Notes: generated by a model not told the origin, from the sequence alone. DNA of 21,122 bases from CBFGWV01 sp965652545 (GCA_965652545.1 CBFGWV010000053.1:1-21122), one strand, 5' to 3'. Positions 1 to 10,560 are shown, counted from the first letter of the stretch. Made by a program: numbers and translations.

Positions 1-3000
1 AGCTCTCGCTCAAGACGCTGTTCGATCGCTGCCCTTGGCCGGGAGAGTCCGGCCAGGACGCTGTACAACACCGGCGTGAGGAACAGCGTCAATACAGTGG
101 CGACACTCAAGCCGCCGATGATGACAAAGCCAATGGCGGTACGGGCCTCGGCACCGGCACCGGAGGCAATGGCCAGCGGCACGGCCCCAAGGATCGTCGC
201 GATGACGGTCATCAAAATAGGGCGCAGGCGCAGCGTCGAGGCTTCGATGACCGCGCTACGGATATCGTGGCCTTCGTCGCGCAATTGATTGGCGAATTCA
301 ACGATCAGAATGCCGTTCTTTGCCATGAGCCCAATCAATAAGATGATTCCAATCTGGCTGTAGAGATTGAGCGACAGCCCGGTCAGCCCCAAGGTGTAAA
401 TGGCCCCGGCAATGGCCAAGGGAACCGACAGCATGATGATCAGCGGATGAACCCAGCTCTCGAACTGAGCGGCCAGAACCAAAAACACAATCAATAGCGC
501 CAGCCCAAAGGTCACCGCAACACCACTGGAGGTCTCCAGGTACTGTTGCGATTGCCCACTGAAGCCAATCGTCGCTTCTGCCGGCAAAGCATCGGCCGCC
601 GCCTGGCGCATGAAGTTGATTGCCGCCCCCAGGTCATACCCTTCAGCCAGAGCGGCTTCGATGGTGATCGACGGCAGGCGATTGTAGCGCCGCAAAGAGG
701 CCGCCGCGGCACCCTCCTTGGCCTCGATGAGCGCCGCCAGCGGCACCAGCGCCTGGTTGTCGCCGGCGCGGACGAAGATATTGGAGATATCGCCCGGCGT
801 CTGGCGGTCCTCGCGACTGGCCTGGACGATGACCGGATACTCGCGCCCACGATCGAGGTACTCCGTCACCTGCCGCGAGGCCAGCATCGTTTGCAGGGTC
901 GACGCCACGGTTTCCACCGGTATGCCCAAATCGTCCGCTTTGGCGCGATTCACCGTGAGCATCAACTGCGGCTGGTTCTCTTCGAAATCGACTTGCGCGT
1001 TGCGCAGCTGCGGGTTCTCCCGGGCGCGGGCCAGCAAGATCTGCGACCATTCCTTGACGCTGTCGAAGTCCGGCCCGCTGACTACGACCCGCAACGGTGT
1101 CGACGAGCCGCGCAACCCCAGCCCGGCCGGACTCGCCGGATAGCCGCGGGCGCCGGGCAGGTTGGAGACCTCCGGCGCGATGCTCTCGATGATCTCGCCG
1201 GCACTGCGCTCGCGGTCTTTCCAGTCAGCCAGGCGCAGTACGACGAAGGACCGGTATGGCCGGCCCCAACTACCGACGATGGCGTACAGGCTCGATATTT
1301 CGCCGCTGTCGACCAGGGGAGCGAGGATCGCTTCCAACTCGCGGGTCTGCGTGTCGGTGTACTCGACATTGGAACCCTGTGGTGTCGTCAACGGCACGAA
1401 CAACACGCCGCGATCCTCGCGTGGGGTGAGTTCGCTGGGCAGCGTGCTGAACACCAGGTAGGCACCACCGGAGAACGCCGCGGCAAGGCAGACCACCACC
1501 AGCGGCATGGCCAATGCACCGGTGAGCGCCCGCCGGTAGCCCGCCGCGAGACCGGCCATAGGCCCGTGGGATGCCTCCCCCACCTTGCGGCCAAACGCCG
1601 GCTTCAGCACTTTGGACGACAGTGCCGGGCAGGCTGAGAGCGCCACAAACATAGAAATGGCCACGGAGCTGGCCATAACGAAGCCGAACTCGGTGAACAG
1701 CCGGCCTGCAGCCCCCTCGAGGAATGAAATCGGAATGAATACGGAGATAAGTGTGATCGATGTGGCAATGACGGCGAAGGTAACCTGGCGGGCCCCGAGC
1801 ACGCTGGCCACCAGCGGCGTCTCACCGGCGTCGATGCGGCGCTGAATATTCTCGATCACGATGATGGCATCGTCGACCACCAGACCGATGGCCAGCACCA
1901 GCGCCAACAGGGTGAGCACATTGAGGGAGAAGCCCAATGCATAGATGAGCGCGAAACAGCCGATCAGCGACACCGGTATGGCGATGGCCGGTATCAGGGT
2001 CGCTCTGAACGACAGCAGAAACAACAGGATCACCAACAACACCAGGGTGAGCGAAATACCCAGTGCAATACCCACCTCATGGATAGAGGAGGCGATGAAC
2101 ACCGCGTCGTCCGAGCCGACGACGATGTCCATGCCCTCGGGCAAGGTCGGCATGATGCGGGCGATCTCACCGCGTACAGCCTCCGAGATCGCCATCGTAT
2201 TGGCCTGGGATTGACGGGCGATGCCGATACCGACCGCCGTGCGGCCGTTGTTGCGCACGTAGCTGTCGTCATTCTCGACACCCTCCACGACGTGCGCCAC
2301 ATCAGACAGGCGCACCGGATAACCGGCGACCTGATCGACAACGATCCGGCGGAACTGATCGACCTCTGTCAGGCGGCTGCTCAAGCGCACGGTGAGCAAA
2401 CGGGTGGCGGACTCGATTTCCCCACTAGGCAGTTCGACGTTGTTGCGTCGTAACGCACTTTCGATATCGGCGACCGTGAGATTGCGGGCCGCCAGGGCGC
2501 GCCGGTCCAACCAGATACGGATCGCCTGGCGACGCTCGCCGTAGATTTCGACGGTGGCCACACCATTGAGCGTGGCGAACCGGTCGACGACGTAGCGCTC
2601 GACGTAATCGGTAATGTCCGCCGGCCCCATACGATCGCTGGTGACGGCCAAACGCATGACCGGCTCCGCATCGCTGTCGCTCTTGACGATCTGCGGCTCG
2701 TCCACCTCATCGGGCAGGTCGCCGCGCACGCGTCCGACGGCGTCGCGCACATCGTTGGCGGCCTGATCGATATCGCGCCCGATGTCGAATTCGATGACGA
2801 CACGGCTGCGGTCACGGCGGCTTTCGGAGCTGATGGTCTTGACGCCGCTGACGCCGGAGATGGCGCCCTCGACGATCTCGGTGATATCGGTATCGATGAT
2901 CTCCGGTGCTGCCCCGGTGTACTCGGTCGTCACGGTGACGACCGCCGCGTCGACGTCAGGCAGTTCCCGCACCGGCAGGCGCATAAGGGCCGCGATACCG

Positions 3001-3071
3001 AACACGATGATCAACAGACTGACGACCGCGGCAAGCACCGGCCGCCGGATCGACAGCTCCGATAGCGTCAT
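1..3071 (-). CDS. RND efflux pump inner-membrane permease (HAE1/AcrB-like), 3' end cut by window
   Basis: This is a proton-driven RND exporter, expected as a trimer in the inner membrane that works with the adaptor encoded just upstream and an outer-membrane channel not seen here. It reads open from ATG at 3071 to the window edge, about 1023 codons, so only a short C-terminal tail is missing. The N-terminus (MTLSELSIRRPVLA) is the usual RND start. The TM4 proton-relay motif GLVVDDAIIVIEN has Asp400 and Asp401, and the TM10 segment LIGLMAKNGILIVEF has Lys918, the AcrB-type relay partners. Two large periplasmic regions follow TM1 and TM7. The ATG overlaps the adaptor stop by 4 nt (ATGA), so the pair is translationally coupled. 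Substrate cannot be told; multidrug or solvent export is typical of HAE1. The absence of heavy-metal (CzcA/CusA) features is a family-level judgement. Confidence 0.95.
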   Translation of the reverse strand, partial: MTLSELSIRRPVLAAVVSLLIIVFGIAALMRLPVRELPDVDAAVVTVTTEYTGAAPEIIDTDITEIVEGAISGVSGVKTISSESRRDRSRVVIEFDIGRDIDQAANDVRDAVGRVRGDLPDEVDEPQIVKSDSDAEPVMRLAVTSDRMGPADITDYVERYVVDRFATLNGVATVEIYGERRQAIRIWLDRRALAARNLTVADIESALRRNNVELPSGEIESATRLLTVRLSSRLTEVDQFRRIVVDQVAGYPVRLSDVAHVVEGVENDDSYVRNNGRTAVGIGIARQSQANTMAISEAVRGEIARIMPTLPEGMDIVVGSDDAVFIASSIHEVGIALGISLTLVLLVILLFLLSFRATLIPAIAIPVSLIGCFALIYALGFSLNVLTLLALVLAIGLVVDDAIIVIENIQRRIDAGETPLVASVLGARQVTFAVIATSITLISVFIPISFLEGAAGRLFTEFGFVMASSVAISMFVALSACPALSSKVLKPAFGRKVGEASHGPMAGLAAGYRRALTGALAMPLVVVCLAAAFSGGAYLVFSTLPSELTPREDRGVLFVPLTTPQGSNVEYTDTQTRELEAILAPLVDSGEISSLYAIVGSWGRPYRSFVVLRLADWKDRERSAGEIIESIAPEVSNLPGARGYPASPAGLGLRGSSTPLRVVVSGPDFDSVKEWSQILLARARENPQLRNAQVDFEENQPQLMLTVNRAKADDLGIPVETVASTLQTMLASRQVTEYLDRGREYPVIVQASREDRQTPGDISNIFVRAGDNQALVPLAALIEAKEGAAAASLRRYNRLPSITIEAALAEGYDLGAAINFMRQAAADALPAEATIGFSGQSQQYLETSSGVAVTFGLALLIVFLVLAAQFESWVHPLIIMLSVPLAIAGAIYTLGLTGLSLNLYSQIGIILLIGLMAKNGILIVEFANQLRDEGHDIRSAVIEASTLRLRPILMTVIATILGAVPLAIASGAGAEARTAIGFVIIGGLSVATVLTLFLTPVLYSVLAGLSRPRAAIEQRLERE

Positions 3072-4171
3072 GCCGGCCCACTCCCGCCATTCGGGTCCGT
3101 CTCCAGGATCCGCAGCGGAGCACCGTCACGCAGCCGCTGCACTCCGCGAACGACGACGCGTTCACCTTCGGCCAGGCCGTCGATGATCTCGACCGCGCCC
3201 AGATCCCGCTGGCCCAGCGTCACGGTCCGCCGCAAGGCGTTGTCGTTCGCATCGGCCACCCACAGGTAGGTCGACTCGCCCTCGGCAACGATCGCCTCTT
3301 CGGGAACCATCAGTGCCTGACGGACATCGAGCACCACGGTCAAATGCATGAACATGCCCGCGGGCAGCGCCAGATCGCGGTTGGGCAGGCGAGCACGAAC
3401 TTTGAACGAGCGACCGGTTGGGTCGATCCGGGTATCGATCGACACGATGGTGCCGTCGAACCGGCGATCGGGAAACGCCGCCGCATCGGCGGTGACCGGC
3501 AGCCCCGTGGTGACACGGCCGTACAAGGTTTCGGGCAGGGAGAACTCGATATCCACCTCGCGCCGGTCGTCCAGGGTGGTGATGACCGTGGTGTCGTCCA
3601 CGATGGCGCCGGGGTCGACGCGCGCCAAGCCAGTGATGCCCTCGAACGGCGCCCGCACTTCGCGATCGGCCAGCCGGCGCCGCGCCCGGTCCAGCGCCGC
3701 CTGTGCAATGGCCTGTTGGGAGATCAGGGTCTCCAGGGAAGCCTGGGATACGGTGCTCGACTGCCGCAACGTCCGTGCCCGATCCAGCGCCAGTTGGGCC
3801 TCGTTCAACGAGGCCTCGGCCTCGGCCAGATTGGCCTGCTCGATGTCATCATCCAGCGAGGCGAGGACTTGGCCGGCGGCGACGACATCGCCGGGGTTGA
3901 AATGAATCGCATCCAGCCGTCCACTGGCCAGCGGGACGATCTGCACGGCGCGGCGAGAGAGTGTCGAGCCCACGGCTTCGACGCGGGTTTCGGTACGGGC
4001 GATCTTTGCTGAAGCCAGTTCAACCGGAACTCCAGCGGGCACCGTGCCGCTCTGGCTGGCTCGAGGGTTCTCCGCCGTCCGCGCATGGGCATAATGCTCG
4101 TAGGCTTCGTAGCCGCCGTAGCCCAACAGGGCGATGATGACGACACCGACAAGCTGTTTGAGAATCGACAC
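3068..4171 (-). CDS. RND efflux periplasmic adaptor (membrane fusion protein)
   Basis: This adaptor of 367 residues bridges the RND pump and an outer-membrane channel. An N-terminal membrane anchor (about residues 5-20, QLVGVVIIALLGYGGY) has no lipobox, so the protein is probably held in the inner membrane by an uncleaved segment. It is followed by a barrel-sandwich/lipoyl half (about 75-110, LASGRLDAIHFNPGDVVAAG), an alpha-helical hairpin (about 111-168), the second lipoyl half (EVRAPFEGITGLARVDPGAIV, near 171-191), and beta-barrel and membrane-proximal domains to the end. I chose the GTG at 4171 because it is preceded by AGCAGGT and starts directly at the anchor. Longer in-frame starts up to 4471 would add unrelated residues and run into the upstream region. 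It overlaps the pump gene by 4 nt. Confidence 0.93.
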   Translation of the reverse strand: MSILKQLVGVVIIALLGYGGYEAYEHYAHARTAENPRASQSGTVPAGVPVELASAKIARTETRVEAVGSTLSRRAVQIVPLASGRLDAIHFNPGDVVAAGQVLASLDDDIEQANLAEAEASLNEAQLALDRARTLRQSSTVSQASLETLISQQAIAQAALDRARRRLADREVRAPFEGITGLARVDPGAIVDDTTVITTLDDRREVDIEFSLPETLYGRVTTGLPVTADAAAFPDRRFDGTIVSIDTRIDPTGRSFKVRARLPNRDLALPAGMFMHLTVVLDVRQALMVPEEAIVAEGESTYLWVADANDNALRRTVTLGQRDLGAVEIIDGLAEGERVVVRGVQRLRDGAPLRILETDPNGGSGPA

Positions 4172-4444
4172 TAATCGTTTACCTGCTCTATGACCCGTGA
4201 CAGGTTTGCTCTGCCCCCATTGCTGCGCGCCTTCCCTGTGCGCCGGCATCTGCGCCACGGGTGAGCCCCGGGCATACTCCTTGCATTGGCAATGTAGCCC
4301 AGCCACCAGCCCTCGACCATCATTGAGTGCGGCGAAGACCGGCAAAGTTCCGGTACCGATGTGCTCCGGAGCCTCTACAACGACGGGTTGACGTTGCCTG
4401 GGCATTGAGTGAGGGTACCTGTAACCGTCACCGGCCCGATAGCC

Positions 4445-4768
4445 ATGAATCAACGCGAGACCATTCGCCATCTACTGGTTGAATTGGAAACCCAGCTCAA
4501 GTCCCATCACCTCTGGCAGGCTGCCCCACCGGAGGCGCAGGCGTTCGACAGCACGCTGCCGTTCTGTGCCGACACGATGGCACCGCATCAATGGATGCAG
4601 TGGGTATTCATACCGAGAATGCTTGCGCTGCTGGATGCCGGCGCTGCGATGCCGCAGGCCTGCGCGATCACGCCGTTGGCGGAAGCCTTTTACACCGACG
4701 CGCAGGATGTCCAGGTATTGCTGGTGACGTTACGCAAAATCGATCAAGTCGTTGCGGACACGCCCTGA
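4445..4768 (+). CDS. yqcC: YqcC family protein (DUF446)
   Basis: The product is 107 residues, the normal size for this small family. It carries the family signature as two blocks: STLPFCADTM (residues 36-45) and WMQWVFIPRM (50-59), followed by a helical C-terminus ending in a KIDQVV segment. Function is unknown; in Escherichia coli the gene lies beside the tRNA pseudouridine synthase gene truC, but no truC is visible here. I chose ATG 4445 because it reproduces the family N-terminus (NQRETIRHLLVELETQLKSH). A GTG at 4409 in frame would add 12 residues without family resemblance. No strong Shine-Dalgarno is visible before either start. It is divergent from the efflux operon (273-nt gap) and convergent with the helicase gene. 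Confidence 0.85.
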   Translation: MNQRETIRHLLVELETQLKSHHLWQAAPPEAQAFDSTLPFCADTMAPHQWMQWVFIPRMLALLDAGAAMPQACAITPLAEAFYTDAQDVQVLLVTLRKIDQVVADTP

Positions 4769-4802
4769 GCGAAAACGCTCTGATGGACGTCCCGACAACA
4801 AA

Positions 4803-4833
4803 AAACGCCGCCCGACGCTGCCGGACGGCGTTT
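4803..4833. terminator. Hairpin terminator shared by yqcC and the DEAD-box helicase gene
   Basis: An 8-bp stem (AAACGCCG at 4803-4810, CGGCGTTT at 4826-4833) is extended, after one C/A mismatch, by three inner pairs around a 7-nt loop. On the minus strand the stem is followed by a run of six T and further T-rich bases, making a good Rho-independent terminator 20 nt past the helicase stop at 4854. On the plus strand only three T follow, so it is weaker for yqcC (stop at 4768). Confidence 0.8.
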
Positions 4834-4853
4834 GTGAGTCAGCTCACCGATAC

Positions 4854-6200
4854 TTAGCTGGCGCGACGGCTGCCGCTGCGCTGACCGCCACCACCCCGCG
4901 CCGGGCGGTTGCCGTCGCGGCGGTGCGGATGCGCCGTACCTTCGGCCGCGCGGGCCTGGCCGGTACTGCGATGCCGCCCTTCCGTACGGTGGCCGGGGTT
5001 ACGACGCGGTGCCTCGTTGCGGCTGGGCGCGGACCCGGTACGCAGCAGTTCCTTCGCGTCGTTCTCGAAGCCCTCGACGACTATCCGCTCGATCTTCTGC
5101 CCGATCAGACGCTCGATCTGCGCCAGGAACTTGGTTTCCTCGCCATCCACCAGGGACAGCGCGATACCGCTGGCACCGGCGCGGCCGGTACGGCCGATGC
5201 GATGCACGTAATCCTCAGGCACATTGGGCAACTCGTAGTTGACCACGCGCGGCAGCTCGCGGATATCCAGACCGCGGGCGGCGATATCGGTGGCCACAAG
5301 CACGCGAACCGCACCGGTTTTGAAACCGTTGAGCGCACGCACGCGTGCCGTCTGACTCTTGTTGCCGTGGATCGCATCGGCGTGGATTCCGGCCTTGTCC
5401 AACTGCTCGGCAAGCCGGTTGGCGCCATGCTTGGTGCGCGTGAACACCAGCACCTGATGCCACTGGCCGTCTTCGATCAGCTTGACCAGCAGATCGCGCT
5501 TGCGCGCCTTGGGTACGCCGTGCACCTGCTGGCGGACCAGTTCGGTCGTGCTGTTGCGCGGCGCAACGTCGACTTCCGCCGGGTTACGCAGAAAATCCTG
5601 CGCCAGCGCGCGAATCTCGTTCGAGAAGGTCGCCGAAAACAACAGCGTCTGGCGGCTCTTGGGCAAGGCCGAGACGATGCGGCGGATGTCGTGAATAAAG
5701 CCCATGTCCAGCATGCGGTCGGCTTCATCCAGAACCAGCGTCTCCACATGGCCCAGATCGATGGTGCCCTGACGCACATGGTCGAGCAACCGGCCGGGCG
5801 TGGCGACGACGATATCCTGCCCCCCGCGCATGCTGTTGACCTGCGGCTGCATGCCCACGCCGCCGAAGATCACGCACGCCTTGGCCGGCAATTGCTGGCC
5901 ATAGGCACGAACGCTGTCGAGCACCTGCTGGGCGAGTTCGCGGGTGGGGGTAAGCACCAGGACGCGCATGGCCCGCGGGCGGCGGCGGGCGGCGTCGCCG
6001 CCTTCCGGAAACAGCCGTTGCAGGATGGGCAGTGTGAAACCGGCGGTCTTGCCGGTACCGGTCTGAGCCGCCGCCAGCAGGTCGTGACCGGCGAGGACTT
6101 CAGGAATGGCTTTCGCCTGAATGGGGGTGGGTTCGGTATAACCCTTGGTGGCGAGCGCGCGGCACAATGCCGGCTGCAAGCCTAGAAGTTCAAAACTCAT
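4854..6200 (-). CDS. rhlE: DEAD-box ATP-dependent RNA helicase, RhlE type
   Basis: This is an RNA helicase of 448 residues that remodels RNA duplexes and RNP, typically in ribosome maturation and RNA decay. Visible motifs are the Q motif region ending in Gln28, motif I AQTGTGKT (45-52), PTREL (85-89), ATPGR (133-137), DEAD as LDEADRMLDMGF (157-168), SAT (189-191), ATDIAARGLDI (303-313) and HRIGRTGR (333-340). The last 65 residues are a basic Arg/Gly-rich tail, likely an extra RNA-binding arm. The ATG at 6200 gives the classic RhlE start MSFELLGL and is preferred over in-frame starts at 6239 and 6212, which add a basic stretch without family resemblance. No strong Shine-Dalgarno is visible. 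It is monocistronic in appearance, with its own terminator at 4803-4833. Confidence 0.95.
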   Translation of the reverse strand: MSFELLGLQPALCRALATKGYTEPTPIQAKAIPEVLAGHDLLAAAQTGTGKTAGFTLPILQRLFPEGGDAARRRPRAMRVLVLTPTRELAQQVLDSVRAYGQQLPAKACVIFGGVGMQPQVNSMRGGQDIVVATPGRLLDHVRQGTIDLGHVETLVLDEADRMLDMGFIHDIRRIVSALPKSRQTLLFSATFSNEIRALAQDFLRNPAEVDVAPRNSTTELVRQQVHGVPKARKRDLLVKLIEDGQWHQVLVFTRTKHGANRLAEQLDKAGIHADAIHGNKSQTARVRALNGFKTGAVRVLVATDIAARGLDIRELPRVVNYELPNVPEDYVHRIGRTGRAGASGIALSLVDGEETKFLAQIERLIGQKIERIVVEGFENDAKELLRTGSAPSRNEAPRRNPGHRTEGRHRSTGQARAAEGTAHPHRRDGNRPARGGGGQRSGSRRAS

Positions 6201-6477
6201 GAAAAAACGCATCCCGTACCGACGCCGCAAAGCGCGCACGCCGTGTTTGAGCTAAGGCCGTGTGGCCAAGGTGTGCGACGCGAAAGCGCCCGAGACGAAC
6301 TGCGGGAGGTGACCGACGCACGGTCGATGATCGTGGGCCTGAGGCCAGGCGATCAGCGAGGCGGACTATACGCGAATGGCCCCGCGCCCGCCATGTCTTT
6401 CTGCACTGCCGCATTTGCCAAACACGCTCGACATCAACGAGAACCGCGGCTGTAACCCCGGACCGCCACCGCAGTAA
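6201..6477. other. Non-coding stretch between the helicase start and the inverted-repeat element
   Basis: No convincing gene is seen here on either strand: short open frames lack ribosome sites and recognisable motifs. The stretch contains the presumed helicase leader and the candidate -10 at 6365-6370. With the repeat element it makes up the roughly 400-base gap between the helicase and ABC genes. Confidence 0.6.
6365..6370 (-). promoter_or_regulatory. Candidate -10 box for the helicase gene
   Basis: Read on the minus strand this is TATAGT in the context GCGTATAGTCCGCC. The hexamer 17 nt upstream (TGGCGG) is a poor -35, so the promoter would be weak or activator-dependent. If used, it would give a leader of about 155 nt before the ATG at 6200. 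Inferred from base pattern only. Confidence 0.35.
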
Positions 6478-6593
6478 GCCCTGTCGGGTCGGGCATGCCT
6501 TTGGCAGACCGTCGGCCGCAGGGATGCGACCGTCGAGCGCACACGGATGTGTTCACAGCGTGCCGGACAAAGGCATGCCCGACCCGACAGGGC
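6478..6593. repeat. 116-bp MITE-like / dispersed-repeat-type element with perfect 26-bp inverted ends
   Basis: The arms 6478-6503 and 6568-6593 are perfect inverted copies (GCCCTGTCGGGTCGGGCATG and six further bases). Each arm contains the self-complementary core GGCATGCC. The 64-nt interior holds two small hairpins, CGCA-GGGA-TGCG (6517-6528) and CACA-CGGA-TGTG (6540-6551), each followed by a spacer ending AGCG. There is also a direct repeat GACCGTCG at 6507-6514 and 6528-6535. No transposase gene and no clear target-site duplication are visible. It begins 14 bp past the ABC gene stop, so the transcript could fold into a large hairpin and terminate or stabilise that mRNA. From memory it resembles dispersed palindromic repeats of other gammaproteobacterial genomes; this was not checked. 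Confidence 0.75.
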
Positions 6594-6606
6594 GAGAGAT
6601 GGGCGC

Positions 6607-8388
<1,782 letters not shown>

Positions 8389-8459
8389 GACGGACACAGG
8401 CCAGAGAGCGAAGGCGCCAGTGTAGTGCGTGGGTGGGTCCAGGCGTTAGGTGGTTTGGG

Positions 8460-9833
8460 TCAGTGAGGTACCGGGAAGTGCAAAGCGACGGCAAGCCCCG
8501 GGGTATTGTCCGACAACACCAGGCGTGCCCCATGCAGGGCCGCCACCGCCCGCACCAGGCTCAGCCCTAAGCCGTTGCCCAGGGTGCTGCGAGCACTGTC
8601 GAGGCGGACGAAACGCTCCAGCACGCGTTCGCGCTGATCATCGGGAATACCCGGCCCGGAGTCTGCCACCCGCAAGGTCGGTTCACCGTCCACCACGCCC
8701 ACGCTCAGGCAGACGCTCCCGCCCGCCGGGGTGTACTTGATCGCGTTGTCCAGCAGGTTACCCAAGGCCTGGCTGAGCAAGCGCCGGTTTCCCGACACCG
8801 CCGGACACGGTTGGATGTCGCAGGTAAACGTCAGACTCCCCTCCTCGGCTACCGGGCCGTAGAGGTCGGCCATGTCCTCGGCCAAGACGGCCAGATCCAC
8901 CTCGGCGGCCTGCTCGCGGCTGACTCCGGCCTCCGCCTGGGCAATGGACAGCAATGCGTTGAAGGTCTTCAGCAACTCATCGGCATCGGCGATGGTCTGC
9001 TCCAGGACCTGTCGGTATTCGTCCTCGCTGCGGGCTTCCAGCAAGGTGACTTCCAGCCGGTTGCGAAGACGGCTCAAGGGGCTACGCAGGTCATGGGCAA
9101 CATTGTCCGACACTTGGCGAAGGCTGGACATCAACTGCTCGATGCGATCGAGCATGGCATTGACTTCGCGCGCCAGGGCGTCGAACTCGTTGCCCTGGCC
9201 GGTCACCGGCAGGCGTCTGGCCATATCGCCGCCCATGATCTGGTGGGCGGCGCGATTGACGCCGTCGATACGGCGAATGGACTGCCGCCCCAGCCAGACG
9301 CTGCCGGCCAGCGCCGTAAGGAACAAGGCCATAGTCACCCCACCGGCCACCCATAAAGTCTTGTCGAGCAGGGACCGCTCTTCGTTCAGATCCCGCCCCA
9401 CCAGCAGCCGATACCCGCCGGGCAATGTGGTTGCGAGTACGCGAACGGGGTCGTCACTATGGCTTTCGGGGAAAATCTCCAACAACGGTACGGTGGCGAA
9501 CTCATCCGCCAGCGCTTCCGGCCAACGGCGCGGTTGCCCGGCGATACGCTCGCGCCCCGGGCCTTCCAGCAAATAGAAGAAAATGACCCGACCACCCTCC
9601 TCGGTACTGCGCTGGCGGATGGTTTCGACCAGGGCCGGAACGGCTTGCAACTGGTATTGGCGTATCAATAGTTGGGTTTCAAGCTGCAGGCGGCTATCGA
9701 CCTGGGCCTGTACATGCGTCGCGGTGGCCCAGTAGATGACCGCAAGCCCCGCGGCGCTGATCAGGGTAAAGACGATGGTATAAACCAGCGCCGCACGAAA
9801 GGCGGTGGTGCGCGCAAGGCGAATCCGGGGCAT
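8460..9833 (-). CDS. Two-component sensor histidine kinase
   Basis: This membrane sensor kinase of 457 residues is partner to the response regulator 5 nt upstream. It has TM1 (about 12-36), a periplasmic sensor region (about 37-158), TM2 (about 160-182), a HAMP linker (about 183-235), and a HisKA dimerisation helix with the phosphorylated His247 in VAHDLRSPL. The HATPase domain has the N box around Asn363 (NLLDNAIKYTP), G1 box DSGPGIP (391-397) and G2 box GNGLGLS (419-425). The ATG at 9833 was chosen because it directly precedes the basic N-terminus and TM1. The same frame stays open far upstream through the regulator gene, but only as an artefact of GC-rich sequence. The sensor region carries no recognised ligand domain, so the signal is unknown; the protease next door suggests envelope state. 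Confidence 0.93.
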   Translation of the reverse strand: MPRIRLARTTAFRAALVYTIVFTLISAAGLAVIYWATATHVQAQVDSRLQLETQLLIRQYQLQAVPALVETIRQRSTEEGGRVIFFYLLEGPGRERIAGQPRRWPEALADEFATVPLLEIFPESHSDDPVRVLATTLPGGYRLLVGRDLNEERSLLDKTLWVAGGVTMALFLTALAGSVWLGRQSIRRIDGVNRAAHQIMGGDMARRLPVTGQGNEFDALAREVNAMLDRIEQLMSSLRQVSDNVAHDLRSPLSRLRNRLEVTLLEARSEDEYRQVLEQTIADADELLKTFNALLSIAQAEAGVSREQAAEVDLAVLAEDMADLYGPVAEEGSLTFTCDIQPCPAVSGNRRLLSQALGNLLDNAIKYTPAGGSVCLSVGVVDGEPTLRVADSGPGIPDDQRERVLERFVRLDSARSTLGNGLGLSLVRAVAALHGARLVLSDNTPGLAVALHFPVPH

Positions 9834-9838
9834 CTGGG

Positions 9839-10516
9839 TTAATCGGGTACGTGCAGGGAGTAGCCCGCCCCGCGCACGGTGTGCAACAAGGGGGGATCGA
9901 AGTCTTTGTCGATCTTCCCGCGCAGGCGGCTGACGTGGACATCCACGACATTGGTCTGGGGGTCGAAGTGGTAGTCCCAGACGTTCTCCAGCAACATGGT
10001 GCGGGTCACCACCTGGCCGGCGTTGCGCAGCAGGTATTCCAGCAGACGGAACTCCCGCGGCTGAAGGCCGATCGTGTGGCCGGCGCGGGTCACCCGCCGC
10101 TTGAGGCAGTCCATCTCCAGGTCGGCCAGACGCAACACGGTTTCGGTCTGTTCGGGGCGGGCTCGCCGCACCAGCGCCTCGAGCCGCGCGATGAGTTCGC
10201 TGAAGGCGAAGGGTTTGACCAGATAGTCGTCGCCCCCGCGGCGCAGCCCCTCGACCCGGTCCTCGACCTCGCCCAGTGCACTGAGCACCAGGGCGGGTGT
10301 GCCCTGACCCTGAGTACGCAGTTCGCTGATGACCGCCAGGCCGTCGCGGCGCGGCAGCATGCGATCGACGATCAACGCGTCGTACGGGTTGCTCAAGGCC
10401 AGTTGCAGACCCTGGTCGCCATCGGCCGCGTGGTCGACCACATGGCCGCTCTCGCGCAAGCCCTTGACGAGGTAACCCGCTGCCTGTTGATCGTCTTCGA
10501 TGACAAGAATTCGCAT
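9839..10516 (-). CDS. OmpR-family response regulator (CusR/CopR-like)
   Basis: This DNA-binding response regulator has 225 residues. The receiver domain (1-115) has the acidic pocket EDD (7-9), phospho-acceptor Asp51 (ALIVDRMLP), Ser79 and Lys101 (DDYLVKPF). The C-terminal winged helix (about 128-222) contains LQPREFRLLEYLL and the recognition region VVDVHVSRLRGKID. I chose ATG 10516 (MRILVIEDD). An in-frame ATG at 10528 would add MILH; a GAGGG lies just upstream of it but is too close to serve it well, and it is distant from 10516. Sequence style is closest, from memory, to metal or envelope-responsive CusR/CopR/PhoP regulators. It is divergent from the htrA-like gene, with candidate binding repeats in between. 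Confidence 0.93.
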   Translation of the reverse strand: MRILVIEDDQQAAGYLVKGLRESGHVVDHAADGDQGLQLALSNPYDALIVDRMLPRRDGLAVISELRTQGQGTPALVLSALGEVEDRVEGLRRGGDDYLVKPFAFSELIARLEALVRRARPEQTETVLRLADLEMDCLKRRVTRAGHTIGLQPREFRLLEYLLRNAGQVVTRTMLLENVWDYHFDPQTNVVDVHVSRLRGKIDKDFDPPLLHTVRGAGYSLHVPD

Positions 10517-10560
10517 GTGCAAAATCATAGCCCTCGGGTTCCATGAGCGGCGTGACGATT

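Noticed and set aside
546..1637. A 363-residue plus-strand open frame opposite the RND pump
   Set aside because: Antisense shadow of a well-supported pump gene, with Arg/Gln/His-rich composition typical of shadows.
4172..4471. N-terminal extension of the efflux adaptor to a start at 4471
   Set aside because: It would add 100 residues before the membrane anchor and overlap the yqcC start; the GTG at 4171 has a fitting ribosome site.
4752..6185. A 477-residue plus-strand open frame opposite the helicase gene
   Set aside because: It is antisense to a clear RhlE helicase with all its motifs, and its own translation has no family features; a product of GC-rich codon bias.
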